Shown: positions 1 through 9,794, counted from the first letter of the stretch. The stretch is 11,268 nt of DNA from Larix sibirica (GCA_004151065.3 NWUY0304844211.1:1-11268); one strand, 5' to 3'. Numbers and translations are program-made. Notes: a model not told the origin generated them from the letters alone.

Positions 1-2070
1 TAATAATAATAAACTAGCATAGATCCATCTTAACCCCTGATTTTTAAATGGGCAAAAAGTTTGTCCTCGGACATTTTTTTATCCCTCTCAATGCTTACTA
101 GATCTATGGATCAATGCCACTTGCATTGAGCCTGGCAGTTTCTACACTACTCAATAGATATGAGAAAAATATCACAAGGTAAACCCAATTCAATTGTAGC
201 AAATGATTATCACAAGAAAACAACTGCAATGCGCATAGAAGATTAGCAAAAGCTCTTGGTTTTAGTTTTTCTATGGATTCCTTTAAAACCTACCCTTTGA
301 AGATGTTCTATTGGAACTTTCAAATCAGAAGGTTTGTACTGGGTTGCCACCACCCATCAATGATGTGTACAGCAGAAACATGTACATGAACGAACACCGT
401 GCTCTGAAATAGAACTAAAAAGTTCACGGTGCTTAACATGACTTAAAAAGGTTTCAGATTGTAAATAAATGTACTTGTTTTTCTTAATATTTTTATAAAT
501 GGGTACGACTAGAAGATGTTTCATCATTATATAAAACTGCCAAGGAGTAGTTAATGGATCTGTTAGACGAATCATGCACAATAAATAAACATAGTGCTCT
601 TTAGTTGGGGATCGGGATGGATTATCAAAATTGTCAGAAAGAAAATTTTCTTTTCAAGTGGAAATTTTTTTTATAATGAAACGAGGTGCAGTGTTGTAGG
701 CCTTATTAATGACCAGAATCATATTATTTTCAGATTGCTTGTGTAGGTGAACACTGCTATTATTACATTTGACCTGGATGTAACATTTCTAATAAATGGG
801 GAGTATTGAACAAAGAAAAGATGGTTACCAATGCTAAGCTAGGCTAAATGGAAGAAGAGGTCAGAAAAGTCAGATGAGAGATCTAGGTATATCAATCTCG
901 TTACTCAATGATGGCTAGTAGCACTGTAGCAGTATTTCCTAGATTTGTTGTTCGAGGTAAGTTAGGGGGGTGCTTGATGACATCAACGGAAAGAGACGGA
1001 GGAAATTCCTAATGGAGTTGAAGAAGACCAACCAATGTAACTTTAAAAGTAGCAGTGGCATTCAGGTGGAGGTTACCACAGTATCATAGTATTGATGTTA
1101 ATCAGAATGTGATGGTAATATATGTTGATCGGCAGCTAACATGGACATTTGAAATTGAGATCTAATGCCAATTTGTGACATGTTTCCATCCAGAATCTAC
1201 AATGGTTCAGATGAGAATGAGCAAACGCTGTTGCTATTGTTGTTTGAGACCTGTCTGTTTGTGTGCTGTATTCTGTATTGTTCATCTTATGATTTCCATC
1301 ATTTATATTGGGTGTCCTCTTTACACATTAGCTGAGAACCCTTAAAAAGTTGAAACCACTGATATGCGCTTTGAATCATGAGAAGATAGATATTCTGCAA
1401 CATATAATAAACAATTGACATAACGTCTCTATTGCTTTGAAATTTAGTACCAGATCAAGCCATTCCAATCAAGGAAAAAATAAAGATTAATGACTGCAAC
1501 ATCATATTCCACATTCCAGGCATTTATAAAATTCTCATGGTAGATAGCTGGCATGTTTGTGCCTTGCCTGAACTTCTACTAATGCTGAATAATTGCCAGT
1601 TCTTCCAAAACTTTGTGCAGGCACCTTCTCAACAACCATACTATGGTTACCTTTCTTTCGAGATAGAAGAAACTTCAATATTTTTCAACAATACAGTTGA
1701 ATTGAATATATTAATGCTGTTTACTGTACTAGAGGATAGGTATTCTGATTGCATTACAAAAAAAATCTTGTACGATACAAAAACAAAGATTTAATACTTG
1801 ATACTCTGGAGCAACCAAATGTTGCGCACTTTGAAGAGTGCATACAGAAGCTTTACCCAAAAATTCCAAGTTGCCTCTGTTGCTTAACAATCAGACAGCA
1901 CCTCAAATTTTTTTATGTACATATACTTCACTGTTACCTGATGAGATAATGAAGAATAATTATAACAAGGGAATCCATTTTAACTGGATGGTATAATCAC
2001 TGAAAGTACTCTTTTCTACATTATGATGTGTTTGATGTACTCAAGACCCACTAAAGTGAACTGTACAATG
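1..2070. other. Non-coding AT-rich flank, including the kinesin 3' UTR
   Basis: I see no convincing exon on either strand. The longest open stretch, 1537-1794 on the plus strand, resembles no family I know. The right-hand part, below 2071, must contain the minus-strand kinesin 3' UTR. On the minus strand, 1751-1792 is a T-rich and TTGTA-rich run resembling a plant polyadenylation region, roughly 300 bases past the stop codon. No AATAAA is placed clearly enough to fix the cleavage site. A short (TAA)n run opens the window at 1-12, and a 16-bp perfect palindrome (AAAGAAAATTTTCTTT) lies at 638-653. Neither has a recognised role. Confidence 0.5.
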
Positions 2071-3773
2071 TCACTGTCGTCGCTTTGATGATGAAGAGAA
2101 CCCTGAATGTTGACTACTGGCAGACTGCCGACGAGATATTGATCTATGAGGTGAATCAACTGCCAACTGCCGGTGAGACATTAGCTTTTGGGGGGGCTCA
2201 CCTGCCAATTGTTGGTGAGAACCTTTCCTCTGAGGGGAGTCAACTGCCAACTGTTGGTGAAATCCTCTCCTCTGGGCAGAGTCATTTGTACCAGTTGAAT
2301 CTGAAAATGGAAAGACCATAAGAACTCATCATTCTGGGAGCATGTGGTACATAGGAAATCATCAAAAGTTAAAACCTAACAAATGAGTCAGGATGATTGA
2401 TTCGAGGAAAACATACTTGTACATTGTCCATTTAGTTGTCTTGGTGGAGGATGATCCATTCCTTGTGGACTGCTAGAGGACTTCATCACTCTAGTATGAG
2501 GCTGCACTAATGATTGGCGTTGAGACTTGAGAGGAGGCCGGGGAATACGTGAAGGTGCCACTGCCATCAATCTGAATTGAAAATTCATGTGGTCAATGAC
2601 AAATTAGATTTTCAAGTTACTCAAACTTCATGTTCAATAAAAGCTTACAAGTAAAAGAACTAGAGATTATAAATCCCACCTCTTGTCATTTTCAGGAATA
2701 AGCTTCCCAGAGTCCTTTTTCTCAGGGAAAAGTGTAAGCTCAACGATACTCGACATGGAACCATCCGTTTCTGTTCCCATTGAGAGATCTCCATCAGAAA
2801 TGTCACTTAATCTCTCATCAAGATCTCCGTCCGGCAGGCCTAAAAGTTCAACATCGGGAGGAATGTTCTGTGCTGATTCAAGTGAAGAATATGAGCTTCT
2901 TAAATTTCCCAGGTCTTGGTTCAAAAGCATGCATTGATCCTTAAATTGCGATATCTCTGACATGTGCATTGATGTCTCTTGCCATCCAACATCAGAATGC
3001 TTATCACTGTTCTCAGAAACATTATCTGCATCTGAAACTCTTCTGACTCTATCACCAAAAGAAATAGGTTCCCCATCCTTCTCCATTTTTACACTCTGTG
3101 GAGTGGTCGCCTCATCTTGAGATGCAGTTCCATGAAGTGAAGATTCAGTGCTACTATGGACCCTTTCATGGTATTCTTTTGGAACGGCTCCCTGCTCTGA
3201 TAACGAACCATGCCGGAGCTTAGTTTTCAAACGTGAAACTCGAGACGTGCTAAGTGCCACCTTGGAATCCACAGACCTCTTTGTTGAAGTCATACTCTGC
3301 CGTATTACCATTGGTGTATGGTATTTACCAGGCGTATCATCAGAATCTACAGTTGACGTAGATTCTAAATCCTGAGATGAGTTATCTTGAGCTGAGGAAT
3401 GCAAGGGATGCTTGAGTGCTTGACCAGTTGATGTTTGTTGTCCCTGCAGATCAACATTGAATCAATAAATCAAACATCGGCAATACATTCTAGATATTAG
3501 TCATTCAAAGAAATTAAGGGTAAATTGAATCATTGATACGTTGAACTATCTTACCCCACTTCTTCCTGGTCCTTCAATTGTGAGACTCCGATTCCGGTGA
3601 CCTTGTCCACCTGCTGTCACTTTGTGAGACTGCACTGGAGTGTTTGTGGTCTTCATTCTAAATTTTTCACCATTAAAATTATTATCCTGAGCATGGAGTC
3701 TTGACTCCTTCAGTGTCTGCAAGCGTTCAATCTCGGTATCTTTCTTTGTAACAACATCCTTCAGTGTTGCAAT
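2071..3773 (-). CDS. Kinesin-14 heavy chain, C-terminal tail (last four exons)
   Basis: This is the C-terminal, motor-less end of a plant kinesin-14 most like the KIN-14Q/KIN-14R group, which are minus-end-directed microtubule motors. Four minus-strand exons are visible: 3773-3555, 3443-2680, 2571-2417 and 2300-2071 (TGA at 2073-2071). Introns are 111, 108 and 116 nt, all GT/AG, and the split codons AG|A (Arg) and A|AT (Asn) join in frame. The 455 visible residues start with the post-motor coil (KKDTEIERLQ, 10-19). A long Ser-rich, probably disordered region follows, then the conserved acidic box LSDISDGDLSMGTETDG (285-301) running into VELTLFPE (307-314), then SRIPRPP (335-341). The protein ends SKRRQ, close to the basic KRWQ-type ends I recall in this family. 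The acceptor at 3774-3779 (CTGCAG) shows that coding sequence lies upstream, but no motor exon is visible as far as 11268. The assignment rests on remembered motifs, not a search. The subfamily is less certain than the family. Confidence 0.85.
2107..2271 (-). repeat. In-frame 42-bp tandem repeat in the last kinesin exon
   Basis: Three 42-bp units (2271-2230, 2229-2188, 2187-2146) are followed by a diverged 39-bp fourth unit (2145-2107). Each codes for about 14 residues on the pattern [RK]xxxH[QR]QLAvdsPq: RRGFHQQLAVDSPQ, RKGSHQQLAGEPPQ, KLMSHRQLAVDSPH, then RSISRRQSASSQH. The unit length is a multiple of three, so copy-number change would keep the reading frame. The repeat lies in the variable linker just before the basic C-terminus, residues 390-444 of the visible tail. 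Confidence 0.9.
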
Positions 3774-5129
3774 CTGCAGAAGTAACTAGACCTTAGAATA
3801 TATCCTAGCACAAAAACCAATCAACCAAGGCTACGTGGAAATATAAGCATGCATTTCAGATAACCAAACAATATTTTCCTAAGTGAGGACATTTCAATAG
3901 AACCTTTTAGAAGCTAGTATATGGTATCAGATACTACAAATCCATGAAGGCTGTTGAAAAATGTACCTAAGGAAGGACTAATCTATCAGTAACATATTCA
4001 TTCCTAACAGAAACAAGTCTTTTAAAACTAGGTTTAAGAAAAACACTCTCAGCCTCAGAGTAATTACCACTGTCCTCTACATCTTAATCTAGCTACAATG
4101 GCCACGGGAAGTGAGGACCATTGAGTAAGATGAAAAAAATTGCTAACTAGGTTTACTCTATTTTTTAGATGTACTGGAAACTAAACTGGGCTTTATATCT
4201 CTCATTTTCGCTCTTGTTTTCCACTGTTCTTATGTCATTCATCAAAGATCTTTACCTGGCTGTTCACCAAGTTATATAAAAGAAGTAAGGCTTTTTCTTG
4301 ACACCCATCTGATTAGAAAACTTTGGTAAGCACATCGTCTTTCTGTAAAAATTATAACTCTTATGCTGAATATGGTCATGCATTTTACAATTTATTTTCT
4401 TAAAATTTAGATTTAGATGTTCAGGCAAATCCTCAATGTGATACTGATAGCATGTGCTGGTCATTACCACTCCTGCTGAATGCTTTGCCCTATTGATTTT
4501 TTTGGTCATTTCTTTCTCAAGGCTTTAATGGGTGGAACTTCACTTTCATTATTATTTATTAGCCTTCTTGCACTGTTACTGAAAGTTGAAGAATTATTGT
4601 AGACACAAATGTCCAATATTAACACTGTTGGTGCAAAAGATAATGGACTCAGATAAAATGATAGAAGAATGTGACGTCTATACAAAAGATGCAAAATACA
4701 GAATGTTGCACATAGCTGCAAAATCCTTTTTAGTTTTTTTGATGCTAGAGTTGGGTCCCACATAAGAAGACCTTTGTTTCAAGTTTCTTATGTTAGGTTT
4801 GTCTTTTAAAAAATTGCTAGTATCAATTTCCTATGAAATCAATTGTTACTTTGGCACGTTGTACACTTTTATACGTTACAACTTGTAAAACCAGATAAGG
4901 CTGATACTCATTCTCAACTTATTTGCAGAAAATCCAATCCAAAACATTCATAGCTTGGATCCAGTCCATCAGCATCAAAGGTACAGTCTAGGTCACCTGG
5001 TCCTTGTCGTTTTCGAATTCAGCAACATTGAAATTTGATGGACTTCACCATTAAGTTTGAAAGAGAATACACTAATGCTGTTAAAAGTTCCTAAAAGCAT
5101 GTTAAAATATCATATATTATTTTTCTGAA
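3774..5129. other. Intron-like or intergenic AT-rich stretch
   Basis: This sequence lies directly upstream of the acceptor of the first visible kinesin exon, so at least its left part should be intron. Open stretches on the minus strand at 4264-4509 and 4506-4763 match no family I recognise and look like chance. I searched for the late kinesin motor motif (VELGAAR-like) on the minus strand and did not find it. Confidence 0.5.
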
Positions 5130-5528
5130 ACAGAAATTAAAGACATCCTCATTGAAGGTGGCCCTGCATCTTCTCCTCTAGAAAAAATAAATCCTTGTCA
5201 AGCTAACGGTGCTCCAAATCTCTATACAACTTTGCCTGATCATCCACAAATCTCCCAAAATTACTCCCTTGTGGCTGTGATGTCCAACTAATAGGAGTGC
5301 AAATTCCTATGAAATCCATTGCCACAATGCCTGAGCCACTCCACACCCCCAGAAGACATGTTTAACCATCTCCTTCAGACAATAACACAGAACCTGTAAT
5401 ATAAACTCCTTGGTCTCTCCAACTCCAAATCGGTCTGGAAGCAATGTCCCACCCAGCTGTACTGCCAACGTACCAAACTGGCAACCAACCGCCAAGCCAC
5501 CCAAATACTCCTGAAGATAATAGAACAC
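5130..5528 (-). mobile_element. Decayed LINE 3' end, reverse-transcriptase zinc-binding region
   Basis: Read on the minus strand, one frame gives a plant LINE C-terminal zinc-binding (zf-RVT-like) pattern: a Cys pair in VLCYCLKE, then KHVFWGCGVAQALWQW. It continues through in-frame stops at 5309-5307 and 5180-5178 into an IEIWSTVSLTR stretch and RRRCRATFNEDVF, which resembles the usual W...R.RR.FN end of these proteins. The upstream part (roughly LAVGCQFGTLAVQLG) fits the segment before the zinc motif. In life this would be part of ORF2 of a non-LTR retrotransposon. Here it is a short pseudogene fragment with no visible reverse-transcriptase core, tail or target duplication. Family-level call only; the left edge is approximate. 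Confidence 0.65.
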
Positions 5529-5544
5529 CTACCTAAGTCGGAAG

Positions 5545-6483
5545 GGCATTTTTCTATGGCATGAGCTCGGGACTCAATGGCTCATTCCTGGAAGGAGTGG
5601 AGATTGCTTGTGCAAGAGTTTGGATTGTTGACATCGGACCGTCCCTCGATCATGGAGTTACAGTCCTTGATTCCTAAGACAGATTTATACAAGATGAATA
5701 TTGGTATGCCAGGGCCTTTTTGGAGAGATGGGCAGTGGAATTTGGTGCTCCGATTTCGCAGTACAATTCTCGCTGCCTGTACTTGGCTCTTCATAGACGT
5801 CCCGCTTTGTCACCTGCCCTCAACACCAGATGGGTGTTGTCTGATCATGAGGAGAGAAAGATTCGACAGTTACACAATGTTTGGTCAGTAAGGCTTTCTT
5901 ATAAGCTGCAAGTCTTTGCTTGCTTGGTGATCTATTAGGGGCTGCCTTCGAGGGCCGGGTTGTCGAAGACAGGCTTATCGAATGGACAATGTCCAATTTG
6001 TCAGAAGCTGGATACAGTTAAGCACATTCTTCTGGGATTGTCGATTTGCCAAAGATTGTTGGAGAATGGTAGAGAAGCATCATCACGAGCTTTTTTTAGG
6101 CAAGCTCTATTTGAGGGATGCTTTATTCAGAGATGGTTATTGTCTCGTGCAGGTGTCTCTTGCTGGTTTGTGGCATTGTTTGCGGATATCTGCATTATTT
6201 GTGATATGAAAGATCACGTGTAAGTATGTTTTTGACCAGGATAGTAGTTCCCTCTCTGCTTTTACCGCGCTTTGGAATGACGAGGTACATCATTAGTTGC
6301 TTGCTAAGGGCACCCTGTTAATCAAGGATGCCAAAAAGTTGGATCCTATTGTATATTCTGATTTTATTTCTGTGCTTGTCAGTTTCAAGAAACATTTAGG
6401 TTAGGCATTGTATATACCATTCCACTGCTAGCATTTATGTAAATATATTTATGTGAATAGAAGAAGTATTTTTCAAAAAAAAA
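5545..6483 (+). mobile_element. 5'-truncated LINE (non-LTR retrotransposon) with 3' A-tail
   Basis: This is the 3' end of a plant LINE ORF2 followed by a 3' UTR and an A9 run at 6475-6483. Readable pieces on the plus strand are FGLLTSDRPSIMELQSLIP and PFWRDGQW (about 5610-5740), then LALHRRPALSPALNTRWVL (from about 5780), LSYKLQVFA, and the zinc-binding motif CPICQKLDTVKHI..FWDCRFAKDCW (about 5990-6065). The C-terminal LLIKDAKKLDP ends at the stop at 6402-6404. The breaks are a frame change near 5760, an in-frame TAG at 5936-5938, a one-base frameshift near 6030, a TGA at 6207-6209 where TGG is likely ancestral, and a TAG at 6294-6296. The endonuclease and reverse-transcriptase core are missing, as in ordinary 5' truncation. 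The 5' edge is approximate. Confidence 0.8.
5990..6404 (+). pseudogene. LINE ORF2 zinc-binding C-terminus, disrupted
   Basis: This is the best-preserved part of the plus-strand LINE. A C-x2-C ... H-x4-C zinc motif (CPICQ...KHIFWDC) is followed by a Trp-rich tail and a conserved-looking end (LLIKDAKKLDP) before a natural TAG. The domain is thought to help the element's protein bind nucleic acid. Restoring the frame needs removal of one base near 6030, and two internal stops remain, so it makes no functional protein. Confidence 0.75.
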
Positions 6484-7140
6484 GTAATTTTAAATTTTTT
6501 ATATTTTTTACAATGTAAACTTTTAATTCTTTACATTTCTACTTTTTAAATTTTATTACTTATTTATTCTATAGAAAATGACCTTATACTTTAAAAGAAT
6601 ATAAGATAAAATTAATGAGATGAATGTAAAATTAAAATTGAAAAATTGATGAATCAGAATAATAAGAAATAAGATAAAATAAAATTTTAAATCTTGGACA
6701 CAATGCATTCCAGAAATCTTAAATAACAATTTTTTATGTCAGATAACCCTGTGAATATGCTAATTTTTCTATTTAGGACGAACACATAAATTTTAGAATA
6801 GTATCCAAACAGGGATGTAGTGTCCTTCTATATTATACTAGTACGTTGTTTTGGGTATATTCTTCACCCTACCTATTTAGCTATGACCTTTAGTTGACTA
6901 AGCCCTTGATGCTAACATACAAACATTATCTAATTAGCAAGCCAAAAGAGTTATACATGACTACAATACAGAATTTGGAAAGATGAAGTTGTACAAGTAA
7001 ATCCATTCCAATTATACAAGCTAAAGGTTAGATATAAACACAAGTATTTAAAAATATAAGACAGAATTTATTGCAAGGAAAAACATATTTTACAAACAAA
7101 ACTCTAATTATTAACATCAAGACATGATGATAGCATATAC
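6484..7140. other. Very AT-rich spacer
   Basis: From the LINE A-tail to the kinase exon the sequence is strongly AT-rich, especially 6484-6720, with no exon, repeat unit or RNA gene that I can support. The kinase's next exon, which would continue past APE with a motif like CDVYSFG, should lie here on the minus strand if introns were short. I do not see it. Confidence 0.5.
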
Positions 7141-7692
7141 CTCCGGTGCCATATAACCAAGAGTGCCTGTTCCGCCAGTCATGTCCTTTGGATTGGATGC
7201 CTCAATACGAGCAACACCAAAATCAGCAATTTTAGCTGTTCCTGATTTGTCCAGCAACAGATTTTCTGTTTTGACGTCTCTATGTACAATCTTCTTAGAG
7301 TGAAGATAGTTCAACCTGCAACATATATCACAGGTAAATATGCCAGTGCCGAAAAGATATAAAGCACCAAGTTTGATCCTGACTACCTGAAAGTGCATAA
7401 TCAGACCAGTTTATTTAGTGGTGTGTAATGGGAATATTTCATATTTATCTAATTTGTCTTGACAAGGGAAATGTGAGACTAACCCTCTTGAGATGTCCAA
7501 AGCTATCTGGACCACAACATTGAAAGCCAGTTTCTGTCTTCTATTTTTTATAAGAAATGATTTCAGAGTGCCCCCAGCAAGATACTCCACAACAACACAA
7601 TAAATGTTGCTTGGTACCTGAAGTTGACCACCATTGAGAGAAACCTCTGAAGGTATTTTAAGATCTGAGGTTCCCAAGGAAGCTCCTACAAA
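7141..7692 (-). CDS. Raf-like protein kinase fragment (two internal exons)
   Basis: Two minus-strand exons, 7692-7484 and 7315-7141, are separated by a 168-nt GT/AG intron and joined through a split Gly codon (GG|G). Together they give 128 residues of a plant Raf-like (MAPKKK-related, group C) Ser/Thr-Tyr kinase. They begin FVGASLGTSDLKIPSE, with the hinge VVVEYLAGGTLKSFL at 33-47, the catalytic loop HRDVKTEN at 81-88, DFG at 101-103 and APE at 126-128. The reading frame has no stop, and the flanking acceptor (GATGCAG) and donor (GAG|GTATATG) look usable. Missing are the Gly-rich loop, the ATP-binding Lys, helix C and the whole C-lobe after APE; none is visible elsewhere in the window. It is therefore either the middle of a gene with introns above 3.5 kb on the left and right, or a captured, truncated copy. 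The retained intron rules out a retrocopy. Family call is firm; functional status unknown. Confidence 0.85.
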
Positions 7693-7899
7693 CTGCATCA
7701 AAAATCAAATATTTCATTTTTCTATGTATGGCAACAAAGATCTACTGATATATCCACAAAAAGGCATAACAAGAAAAGAATCATTTCAACTTTGTTTTGT
7801 GGATTTTCGGGGATCAAATACATTGCTAGGAATAGTATCTTCCAAGGTAATGACACATACCTGACGTTATCCCCCATTTTGCATAGGTGTCCACATGTA
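7693..7899. other. Flank upstream of the kinase fragment, no exon seen
   Basis: This is the upstream side of the kinase fragment on the minus strand. The exon that should precede FVGAS (a VAVK..., HPNV-like segment) is not visible here or further right to 11268. Confidence 0.4.
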
Positions 7900-9560
7900 A
7901 TTTTCATCACAGTTTCAGTAGGGGGTGATATGTTGATGGAGATTTGGATGGCCAAGATTGATGCTTTCCTTTCTGATGAGGCTTTGGGTTTTTGATGATG
8001 TTTGATCTAGCGTTGATAATTGGTTTATGCTAGAGGATGATGTTGCACCTATGGCTCATCTTCTTGATGAGCACCCTTGTGTTTATGGCTTGCTATGGCT
8101 TCTTGGTGAGATGTACTATCATATTTGGAAAAGAGCTCTACTTTATTGGGATGAATTAGCTTGATTGGATGATGTCGAATGGTTATCTTGGGAGTGTCCT
8201 TTCTTTTTGTTTGCTTATGTGGATAATATATGATGGATTCCCCATGGAGTGCTCTTATCTTTCCTCTCTTAGGTGGCATCATGGTTCTATTTGGTATGAT
8301 TTGTGGCTAAATGCTCTCTTTGTTTCCTCATATTTGGCAGGTGTGATGACATCCTTTGGGTTTGTAGAGGGGATCACTCCCTCCTTCATGATGGTGGTTA
8401 GCTATTATGGACATATTCACCTTGGTTTTGATGATTCTAACATGGATTGATGGTCTCCTTGGATCACGGCTTGATGAGTTCGCATGGAGGTTGGGATAGT
8501 TGATATTTAAACATCATTGACGTGGACAGTCATTCCTTAATTTGATGAAATACTACACATGGAAGGTTTTTCTTGATGGATGGATTGTTCTACACACATT
8601 TGTTGGTCTTCCTTGATGAACGCCCACCATTTGGAGGGTTGTTTATGTCACTTTACACACCCATTTAGGCCATTTTTTATGGGACGTTTTTGGAGGGGCA
8701 TCCTAGTTTCAAGAGCAGTTACCTTTTGATGGAGTGCTCAGAATTGTGCCATCTCAATACAATTAGATCCAAAGTGGCCACTGGATTCCAAAAATTGGTA
8801 CTGGTTATAATATAAAACCTGATAAATATGGAGAAGTTAGAAATTCAAGAACTGCAGTTTAAAGAGTCGCACCGTATTTTTGTCGTGCATTCCTTTTGGA
8901 GGCTTTTCATGGAGAGTGCTCACCTTATTTGAGGAAGTGCTCCACATTTTGAGGCCTTTTTCTTGGAGCGGTAGCTTTGGAGAGCCTTTGGAGGTTAGGT
9001 TTGACTTCTTTGTGTCATCATTCACCCTCATTTGATGGATGCACTCCTTAATTGGACCTTTCCTCTCTTGGATATTGTAATTGTAGTTTTGACCACCACA
9101 TTTCATGGATGTTGTTAAAGTTTGTTGGAGTATTTTGATTTCTTTGCTCTATCCTTGGCTAGATCTAGGATTGTATTACTTGTTTTTTGTTGTGAAGAGA
9201 AGAATTCAAACCTATATGAGGGATTATCCTCTCATTCATTTGAATGGTTGGATTTTTGGAGTTCTCTCTCTCTTGAGCTTTATTAATGCATCTTTTCTTG
9301 GAAAAAAATTTGTGGCAAGGGTCCCTTCTTGTCCATGTGTGGCACTTTGATATTGCTTGGAGATTCATGGTTGTAAGTTGTATTGGGAACTTATATTGTC
9401 ATTTCTATGCTTTTGCTTGGGCCATCGAAAAGGTATTACTACCTCATTCAAGAAAGGGGTTTCACGTTCATCTCTATTTCATCCTTTCTTTGCATGTTTA
9501 TTTATACGAGAGTTATGTGTTCTATCCTTAGCTTGATTTGGATTGTGCAACCTGTTGCCG
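7900..9560. other. T/G-biased low-complexity-like block of unknown origin
   Basis: The plus strand is rich in T and G, with the hexamer TTGATG occurring 12 times between 7933 and 9037, and many TTTGGAGG-like words between about 8629 and 9000. Open stretches on both strands (for example 8169-8450 plus, 8049-8282 and 8837-9106 minus) follow this bias and match no family I know. The block could be the non-coding or leader part of an old LTR retroelement, or a degenerate repeat. I see no protein domain, tRNA-primer site or terminal repeat to prove it. Confidence 0.35.
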
Positions 9561-9605
9561 CCTTACTCCACATGTAGGTGAGAAAAATCTCAACTCACTG
9601 AGCAT

Positions 9606-9675
9606 GGCCTTGGGGAGAAGTCTTGAGTCGGGTGCAACTGTCACCACAACACTCGACTCCTAAACAAAGCCAAGG
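9606..9675. repeat. Imperfect inverted repeat (dyad)
   Basis: CCTTGG at 9608-9613 pairs with CCAAGG at 9670-9675. Inside it, GAGTCGGGTG at 9625-9634 pairs with CACTCGACTC at 9650-9659 with one mismatch, around a 15-base loop. This is more GC-rich than its surroundings. It may be the folded end of a degenerate mobile element; function unknown. Confidence 0.5.
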
Positions 9676-9760
9676 GAGGTACCCACTAACAAAATATCTA
9701 AGGTTGATTGCTTTAAGAAGTAATTTGGGAGTTAATTATAAAAAATGAAATTACATTAAA

Positions 9761-9794
9761 CTAACAGTTTATTGAAACTAATAGTTTATTGAAA
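9761..9794. repeat. 17-bp tandem duplication
   Basis: Two adjacent 17-bp copies, CTAACAGTTTATTGAAA and CTAATAGTTTATTGAAA, differ at one base. This is a simple local duplication in an AT-rich stretch (9680-10060) that otherwise shows nothing recognisable. Confidence 0.85.

Noticed and set aside
1537-1949. Two plus-strand open stretches
   Set aside because: No known motif, and they lie opposite the expected kinesin 3' UTR.
2085-2321. Plus-strand open stretch over the 42-bp repeats
   Set aside because: It is the antisense shadow of the kinesin last exon; the repeat unit keeps the opposite strand open too.
2667-2680. Ending the kinesin at the stop just past 2680 (RWDL end)
   Set aside because: The donor AAGAG|GTGGG joins in phase to the acceptor at 2572-2573, and the following exons carry the family-typical SRIPRPP and basic C-terminus.
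3922-3931. TGGTATCAGA, like the start of a plant retrotransposon primer-binding site
   Set aside because: The match stops after ten bases (the next bases are TAC, not GC), and there is no LTR end before it.
4256-4308. A 53-base minus-strand segment flanked by CAG| and |GTAAAG, ending LVNSQ in the phase of the next kinesin exon
   Set aside because: Splice-like borders and phase fit, but the encoded residues (GCQEKALLLLYNLVNSQ) do not resemble the end of a kinesin-14 motor. In AT-rich sequence such pseudo-exons are common.
4264-4763. Two overlapping minus-strand open stretches (4264-4509, 4506-4763)
   Set aside because: No recognisable domain or splice context, and codon use looks like random AT-rich sequence.
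4929-4979. Plus-strand segment between TTGCAG and GTACAG resembling a small exon
   Set aside because: No partner exon and no family match; likely chance.
5130-6483. A single LINE with a twin-primed 5' inversion
   Set aside because: The two halves should then be different, adjoining parts of one element. Instead both encode the same zinc-binding domain with different sequence.
8169-8450. Plus-strand open stretch with many hydrophobic residues, looking like a membrane protein
   Set aside because: The hydrophobicity follows from the T/G-rich composition. There is no known family, and the opposite strand is also open nearby.
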